Assembly (NCBI RefSeq): GCF_022559585.1
Contig: NZ_CP087114.1
Location: forward strand, 847,095 to 911,094
Length of the DNA: 64,000 nt
Direction: 5' to 3'
Source of the DNA: Bartonella machadoae
GTDB lineage: Bacteria; Pseudomonadota; Alphaproteobacteria; Rhizobiales; Rhizobiaceae
In this document: positions 58,816-64,000 of the stretch, one piece after another
Position numbering within the stretch: the first letter of the stretch is position 1
Layout: every line of letters starts with the position of its first letter
Notes under the pieces: model-generated
Told to the model about the DNA's origin: nothing
The model's database searches: none
The model's input: the letters and a program-made list of their open reading frames with translations, nothing else
Program-made: the position numbers and the translations under genes

Positions 58816-59774
58816 CAATTCTGCCTCTCAATAGCGCTTCGATAAAGGATGCCGTTGCCTTTCTGGAACAGGGGAGGTTGGTCGCCCTACCAACGGAAAC
58901 TGTTTATGGATTGGCGGGAGATGCAACCAATGGAAGAGCAGTCTCTTCTATTTTTGCAACAAAGAAGCGACCACAATTTAATCCTCTTATTGCTCATGTA
59001 AGCGGTATAGACATGGCGGAGCGCTACGTTGAAATTGATGTTCTTTCACGACGATTGATGGAGGCATTTTGGCCAGGACCATTGACATTCGTTTTACCTT
59101 TAAAGAGTCAGCATAATATCCACCCTTTGACTACTTCTGGTTTAAAGACATTGGCTGTTCGTTTTCCAGATAGTCGTTTTGCAGAAGTTGTACACCATTT
59201 TGGTCGTCCTCTTGCAGCCCCTAGTGCGAATGAATTTGGGCGTCTTAGTCCCACTTCAGCTGAAGCTGTATTGGCATCTTTAGGGGGGGCTGTTCCTTTG
59301 ATACTTGATGGAGGACCTTCTAAAATAGGACTCGAATCAACAATTATTAAAGTTTGTGGTGAAAGTATTTATCTTTTGCGTCCAGGGGGGCTTGCCACTG
59401 AAGAGATTGAAAAAGTTTCGGGAAAGTCTCTGAAACGCATGGAACAACGTGCTGCGATTGAGGCTCCAGGGATGTTAAAATCCCATTATGCGCCTGATGC
59501 TGCAATTCGTTTGAATGTACAGAAAGTGGAAAATGGTGAAGCACTTTTAGCATTTGGTCCCAAACGTATGATGGGTTTTGAAAATGCAGTTTCTATTTTA
59601 AATCTTAGTGAGAGTGGACAATTAGAAGAAGCAGCCTCTCATTTATTTCAATATTTGAGGAAATTGGATTCATTGAAGGTGAGATCGATTGCTGTAGAAC
59701 CTATTCCATCATATGGATTAGGGGAGGCTATTAACGATCGTCTCATACGTGCAGCGGCTCCAAGGGAGAAATGA
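58812..59774 (+). CDS. Threonylcarbamoyl-AMP synthase (Sua5/YrdC family)
   Basis: 320 residues: an N-terminal YrdC domain ([64 protein letters not shown]) and a C-terminal Sua5 domain ([16 protein letters not shown]). It makes threonylcarbamoyl-adenylate for t6A37 of tRNA. The two-domain form is the Sua5 type. It is translationally coupled to rnhB and the next gene. Confidence 0.94.
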   Translation: MTILPLNSASIKDAVAFLEQGRLVALPTETVYGLAGDATNGRAVSSIFATKKRPQFNPLIAHVSGIDMAERYVEIDVLSRRLMEAFWPGPLTFVLPLKSQHNIHPLTTSGLKTLAVRFPDSRFAEVVHHFGRPLAAPSANEFGRLSPTSAEAVLASLGGAVPLILDGGPSKIGLESTIIKVCGESIYLLRPGGLATEEIEKVSGKSLKRMEQRAAIEAPGMLKSHYAPDAAIRLNVQKVENGEALLAFGPKRMMGFENAVSILNLSESGQLEEAASHLFQYLRKLDSLKVRSIAVEPIPSYGLGEAINDRLIRAAAPREK

Positions 59775-61186
59775 AAATGGAGCAGAAATTAATTGAAAGA
59801 TTTAGAAGCATTGTTGGTGCGGCGCACGCTATAACAGATCAGACGTTGATTGCCCCCTATCTGCGTGAAGAACGCGGTCTCTTTCATGGAAAAGCACCAC
59901 TACTGTTACGTCCCTCTTCTAGCGCAGAAATATCATCCATTATGCGGCTAGCGAGCCAAACACACACACCGATTGTGCCTCAGGGAGGAAATACAGGTCT
60001 TGTGGGTGCTCAACAACCAGATGAGAGTGGAAAGAGTGTCATTTTATCCATGGAAAGATTAAACAAGGTGAGATGTATCAATCTTGAGGGTAATTTTGCT
60101 GTGGTGGAGGCCGGTGTTATTTTACAGGATTTACATAAAAAACTGGATGAAACAGATCGTTTTTTTCCTCTCTCGTTAGCTTCAGAAGGCTCTTGCCAGA
60201 TAGGAGGAAATCTTTCCTCTAATGCTGGAGGAACAGCTGTTTTAGCTTATGGCAATATGCGTGAACTTTGTCTTGGTTTAGAAGTTGTTTTACCTGATGG
60301 CCGTGTTTTGGATGATTTGCGTTTTGTAAAGAAAGACAATAGCGGTTATGATTTGAAAAATTTTTTTATTGGTGCTGAAGGCACTTTAGGCATTATAACA
60401 GCGGCTGTTTTAAAACTTTTTCCAAGACCTAAAGGAAAGGCAGTTGCTTTAGTTGGTTTGCATAATCCAGCAAGAGCTCTCGAGTTTTTTTCCCTAGCTC
60501 AGTGTCATGGAGGGGGGATGTTGACGGGTTTTGAACTTATGGGCAAACTCAGTTTAAAAATGGCCTTAGATTATAAGATGTGTGAGAAATCCCCTCTTGA
60601 ACATGAGCATGAATGGTATGTGTTAATCAATATTTCATCATTGCAGGGTGATGGGGAGGCATTATCAGTACTTAGTATTCTTTTAGAAGAATCTTTAAAG
60701 GATGCTGTAATAGAGGATGCGGTGGTTGCACAATCATTGAAGCAGCAAGATTTTTTTTGGCAATTGCGTGAAAGTATATCATCGGCACAGAAGTTAGCAG
60801 GAGGATCTATTAAACATGATATTGCGGTGCCCCTTGCCTCTATTCCTGATTTTATCACTGAGGCAGCACGTATTGTTGAAGAGATTTCTCCAGGTGCGCG
60901 GGTGGTTTGTTTTGGTCACATGGGGGATGGAAATTTGCATTATAATGTAACCCAACCTGAGGGAGCTGATCCTGCAGTATTTTTAAGGTTATGGTCAAAA
61001 ATGAATCATCATATTCATAACTTAGTAATGAATTATCGGGGTGCTTTTTCTGCTGAGCATGGAATTGGTCAATTGAAGCGTGAAGAGCTTCGTGCTTTCA
61101 AGTCACCTGTTGCATTGGATATTATGCAGGGGATTAAGAAAATGCTTGATCCTTTAGGAATTATGAATCCTGGAAAAATATTGTAA
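59771..61186 (+). CDS. FAD-binding oxidoreductase (D-2-hydroxyacid dehydrogenase, GlcD-like)
   Basis: 471 residues. The PCMH-type FAD-binding loop PQGGNTGLVGAQQPDE, SLASEGSCQIGGNLSSNAGG, then the C-terminal metal/substrate site VVCFGHMGDGNLHYNVTQ and SAEHGIGQLKREEL. Typical of D-lactate, glycolate or D-2-hydroxyglutarate dehydrogenases; which substrate is used cannot be told from motifs. ATGA overlap with the previous gene. Confidence 0.9.
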   Translation: MKMEQKLIERFRSIVGAAHAITDQTLIAPYLREERGLFHGKAPLLLRPSSSAEISSIMRLASQTHTPIVPQGGNTGLVGAQQPDESGKSVILSMERLNKVRCINLEGNFAVVEAGVILQDLHKKLDETDRFFPLSLASEGSCQIGGNLSSNAGGTAVLAYGNMRELCLGLEVVLPDGRVLDDLRFVKKDNSGYDLKNFFIGAEGTLGIITAAVLKLFPRPKGKAVALVGLHNPARALEFFSLAQCHGGGMLTGFELMGKLSLKMALDYKMCEKSPLEHEHEWYVLINISSLQGDGEALSVLSILLEESLKDAVIEDAVVAQSLKQQDFFWQLRESISSAQKLAGGSIKHDIAVPLASIPDFITEAARIVEEISPGARVVCFGHMGDGNLHYNVTQPEGADPAVFLRLWSKMNHHIHNLVMNYRGAFSAEHGIGQLKREELRAFKSPVALDIMQGIKKMLDPLGIMNPGKIL

Positions 61187-61333
61187 TTTAAAAAGGGATG
61201 AATTTTGTCATTTTTTGTTTAGATTTTAATAACCAAAAAAGAAACCTGTTGTTTTTTATTCAATCTTTTAATAGTCCAATGAGAAAAAGCTGGTAAAAAG
61301 TGTATATTGTTAAAATAAATTGGGACACTGTAT

Positions 61334-61867
61334 ATGGCTAATCAATGCTTTAATCAGGCAAAAGCGGTGCTTGAATTTCGGTTAGATCCGTGCCATTTGC
61401 CACAAACAACAACCTATTTTTCATCAAAAACGGGTCATAAAATCATTTGTTCGTTGAATGAACGCGGTGTTTTTTTTAAAACGGATACTCCTGCAAGCTT
61501 ATCACATTTAGTACCATCTTATCATTTCAAAGGTATTGCAGCACGTACTGTAAAAACGTATTCAGGTGAGAGAGCCGTTACATTAGAGTTGCTTCATACA
61601 GATAAGAAAACTTGTATACCACTTTTAGTTTCTAGAGATTTAAATAATGTTCTTCTAGATTGGCGATTATGGTCAGATACTTATGATCTTCCGATGCTTA
61701 TGATTAATGAAGATAATCACATTATGGTTGTCAGAGATCGTTTTGATTTACGCCATTTTCTTTATACGACCTTGCATTCTAAACAAAAGCGTTTTTTACT
61801 CCGTTACAACAATCCATTTGGTTTACGATTGGTGATCGGTAATCGAGTTGTCCTACAACCATATTGA
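61334..61867 (+). CDS. Conserved hypothetical protein (DUF6101-like)
   Basis: 177 residues, no signal or membrane segment. A beta-rich N-terminal half (VLEFRLDPCHLPQTTTYFSS and RTVKTYSGERAVTLELLH) and a C-terminal half with DNHIMVVRDRFDLRHFLYTT and GLRLVIGNRVVLQPY. I think it belongs to the DUF6101 family of Rhizobiales from the overall look, without certainty. Function unknown. Confidence 0.65.
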   Translation: MANQCFNQAKAVLEFRLDPCHLPQTTTYFSSKTGHKIICSLNERGVFFKTDTPASLSHLVPSYHFKGIAARTVKTYSGERAVTLELLHTDKKTCIPLLVSRDLNNVLLDWRLWSDTYDLPMLMINEDNHIMVVRDRFDLRHFLYTTLHSKQKRFLLRYNNPFGLRLVIGNRVVLQPY

Positions 61868-62392
61868 TGCGCGTTCATTTTTTATTATTCGCTATATGAA
61901 TTTATTGTATTTTATTGACCGTAGTGAGAGCTTTGTTTGACAAGGTGAGTTTGTAGTAAACAGCTGTGTGAGATATTTCTTTCTTTGTGATTTTTACAAC
62001 AATATTTTTTGCCAAGGCAGTTACGCTATTGGCTTTAACAATCATGGGAACACATTGATTAACAAATGGAGATTTTGCTTTTGCCGGATTATGAAAGCAT
62101 TGCATCGTTATAAGAGAAAAAATTTCACGTTTTTTTATGCAAAAGAGATAATAGGACATGATGCTTGTCTTGAAGCCTGAATAAGCAAAAAATTATTTAT
62201 AAAGAGATATATCGCAAACGCTATATTCCCGCTATGAGGTTTGTTCAATCTTATTTTACCTACTAGGCGTGAATAACTATAGTATTTATTTTCAAAAGAA
62301 AATCCGCTCTTTTTATCCAAGACAACAAAAAAGACAAAATAATTAGCAAATTTATGCATTATATTATCGCGTCAAATGACAAAAAAGACTTT
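61868..62392. other. Intergenic stretch, possibly decayed
   Basis: About 525 bp between convergent genes. Frames of 70-85 codons on both strands lack ribosome-binding sites and overlap each other. No identity assigned. Confidence 0.45.
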
Positions 62393-63676
62393 TCAAAAGA
62401 TTTCGCTTTCTCGCGCAATGGCTCGCCATCCAATATCGCGACGAACAAAGCCTTCGGGCCAATCAATAGAATCAACCGCTTCATAGGCACGTTTTTGCGC
62501 TTGCGTAACGGTCTCTCCCATTGCTGTTATGTTTAAAACGCGTCCAGCATTCGCGATGAGTTCTCCATTGTGCAAGAGAGTGCCAGCTTGAAAAACTTTC
62601 ACATCAGGCAGAGCGCTTACCTTATCAAGGTTGCGGATAACAGTGCCTTTTTGAGGAGAATCTGGATAACCTTTGGCGGCCATGACAACAGTTAAAGCAG
62701 TTTTTTCAGACCATTGAAGAGGCTTCTTTTCAAGATTTCCTTGAGCTGCAGCAAGAAGAAGTGGAAGAAGATCCTCTTCAAGGCGCATCATTAAAACTTG
62801 ACATTCAGGATCACCGAATCGTACGTTAAATTCAATTAATTGAGGTCCTTTTTGCGTTATCATTAATCCAACGAAGAGAATACCTTTAAAGGGCGCTCCC
62901 ATAGCGTTCATACTATGGAGAGTTGGTTCAACAATTTCTTTGAGGGTACGGTCCACCATTTCTTGAGTCATGATGGGCGCTGGTGAATAGGCTCCCATTC
63001 CACCGGTATTTGCGCCAGTATCACCATCTCCCACGCGTTTATGATCTTGTGCAGATCCAAAGGGAAGAGCAATTTTACCATCACAAAGACAGAAGAAGCT
63101 TGCTTCTTCACCCTCAAGAAAAGATTCTATAACAATTTTTTTTTCTACATTATCAAAGGGATTTTGGAAGCAGCTATCAACAGCATTAAACGCTTCTTCC
63201 ATAGTTGTTGCAACAACAACACCTTTACCGGCAGCTAATTCATCGGCTTTAATAACAATGGGGACGCCTTGTTCACGGATATAAGCTTTGGCTTTTACAG
63301 CATCATTAAAACACTGGTATGATGCTGTAGGAATGTTATTTTGATGGCATAAATCCTTTGTAAAAGCTTTTGACCCCTCTAGTTGAGCAGCTCTTTGCGT
63401 AGGTCCAAAGACACATACATTAGCATTATTAAGAGAGTCTGTTATACCAGCAACAAGCGGAGCTTCTGATCCAACAATCACGAAGTCAATAGAATGCGTT
63501 TTACAAAAATCAATGACGAGAAGGTGGTCCTCAATGTTCAAATCAATATTTTCACCCAGTTTCATTGTTGCAGGATTTCCAGGAGCGCAATATAATTTTG
63601 TTAACAGTGGCGATGCTGCTAATTTCCATGCTAAAGCGTGTTCTCGTCCACCAGAACCGATAAGAAGGATGTTCAT
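62393..63676 (-). CDS. purD: Phosphoribosylamine-glycine ligase
   Basis: 427 residues. ATP-grasp enzyme: N-terminal [15 protein letters not shown], then [20 protein letters not shown], the [20 protein letters not shown] and [12 protein letters not shown] signature, [16 protein letters not shown], and VVMAAKGYP. It makes glycinamide ribonucleotide in purine synthesis. Divergent from ubiA. Confidence 0.97.
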   Translation of the reverse strand: MNILLIGSGGREHALAWKLAASPLLTKLYCAPGNPATMKLGENIDLNIEDHLLVIDFCKTHSIDFVIVGSEAPLVAGITDSLNNANVCVFGPTQRAAQLEGSKAFTKDLCHQNNIPTASYQCFNDAVKAKAYIREQGVPIVIKADELAAGKGVVVATTMEEAFNAVDSCFQNPFDNVEKKIVIESFLEGEEASFFCLCDGKIALPFGSAQDHKRVGDGDTGANTGGMGAYSPAPIMTQEMVDRTLKEIVEPTLHSMNAMGAPFKGILFVGLMITQKGPQLIEFNVRFGDPECQVLMMRLEEDLLPLLLAAAQGNLEKKPLQWSEKTALTVVMAAKGYPDSPQKGTVIRNLDKVSALPDVKVFQAGTLLHNGELIANAGRVLNITAMGETVTQAQKRAYEAVDSIDWPEGFVRRDIGWRAIARESEIF

Positions 63677-63767
63677 TGCTTGTTCCTATCATAGAAGATG
63701 ATTAAAGAGGTTTTCTTGTCATAAAAATGAAATACCTATATCGCAAGATGAAAGATAGAGTTATTTG

Positions 63768-64000
63768 ATGAAAAAAAATAAAAATATTGCACATATTCAA
63801 TCCTGTGAGAGTCAGGGGCGGGTGATGGATGCATCTTCCAAACAATGGGTTTACCATTTTCTTCCATCTTCTTTGTGGTTTTATGCACAATTAGCGCGTT
63901 GGGATCGACCTATTGGATGGCAATTATTGATGTGGCCTTGTTTTTGGTCAACAACAATGGCTTTCCTCTCTTATGAAAGCTACCCACTGCCTCTTTTATC
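63768..64000 (+). CDS. ubiA: 4-hydroxybenzoate polyprenyltransferase, N-terminal part (partial)
   Basis: From ATG 63768 (MKKNKNIAHIQSCESQ), or ATG 63825, the frame runs off the window. LPSSLWFYAQLARWDRPIGW followed by LLMWPCFWSTTMAF is the UbiA entry segment (ARWDRPIG-W-LLLWP). It attaches the prenyl tail made by IspB to 4-hydroxybenzoate. Only 77 codons are visible. Confidence 0.88.
   Translation, partial: MKKNKNIAHIQSCESQGRVMDASSKQWVYHFLPSSLWFYAQLARWDRPIGWQLLMWPCFWSTTMAFLSYESYPLPLL

Noticed and set aside
61902..62359. Overlapping frames on both strands between the DUF6101-like gene and purD
   Set aside because: No ribosome-binding sites, mutual overlap and no recognisable motif.

Overview
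The window reads as part of a Bartonella chromosome (Rhizobiales, AT-rich). The evidence is the gene order rpmH-rnpA-yidC-engB, ETF genes next to ETF-ubiquinone oxidoreductase, alphaproteobacterial-type Mrp, TIGR02186 and DUF6460 proteins, multiple oligopeptide-type binding proteins, and many decaying prophage pieces. The genus call is inference from protein flavour and layout; no database was searched.

Layout. 1-16 kb is an accessory, prophage-like island. It holds the end of a Toprim-type primase and a DUF3987 protein. A giant single-chain Type ISP-like restriction-modification enzyme follows, enclosed by ~220-bp inverted repeats. Next come four tandem YdcK-like hexapeptide-repeat genes behind a sigma70-like promoter and a three-way-junction RNA leader. 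A gene-free stretch with paired palindromes leads to a tail-fibre gene ending in an Mtd-like C-type-lectin fold. A lysis cassette (endolysin, two overlapping spanin-like genes, a small membrane protein) and a small HTH regulator come last, and the island stops at a tRNA-Leu(CAG) gene. From 16 to 35.5 kb the content is housekeeping: gpmA, dapB, a GST, engB-yidC-rnpA-rpmH, mrp, rsmI-yraN, proC-like, ETF-QO/etfA/etfB, TauE-TIGR02186. It is interrupted at 27.3-28.5 kb by a dead integrase with inverted repeat arms.

36-43.5 kb is a tandem array of three ~2.5-kb units. Each unit has a decayed 5' half of xseA, an intact family-5 substrate-binding protein gene and a perfect or near-perfect hairpin. 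The array ends in debris of two different integrases. From 45 to 64 kb the content is again core: tag, xseA (intact), glyS-glyQ, a TPR protein, a polyprenyl synthase, a TrmN6-like methylase, a SppA-like peptidase, ispE, rnhB, a Sua5-like synthase, an FAD oxidase, a small conserved protein, purD and the start of ubiA.

The phage genes look like a mosaic remnant: replication and lysis ends are present, but no capsid or portal genes are in the window. The most unusual items are the xseA relics that now form the upstream regions of three duplicated transporter-protein genes, the structured RNA leader ahead of the hexapeptide-repeat cluster, the inverted repeats around the restriction gene, the paired-palindrome array, and the tropism-determinant-type tail fibre.
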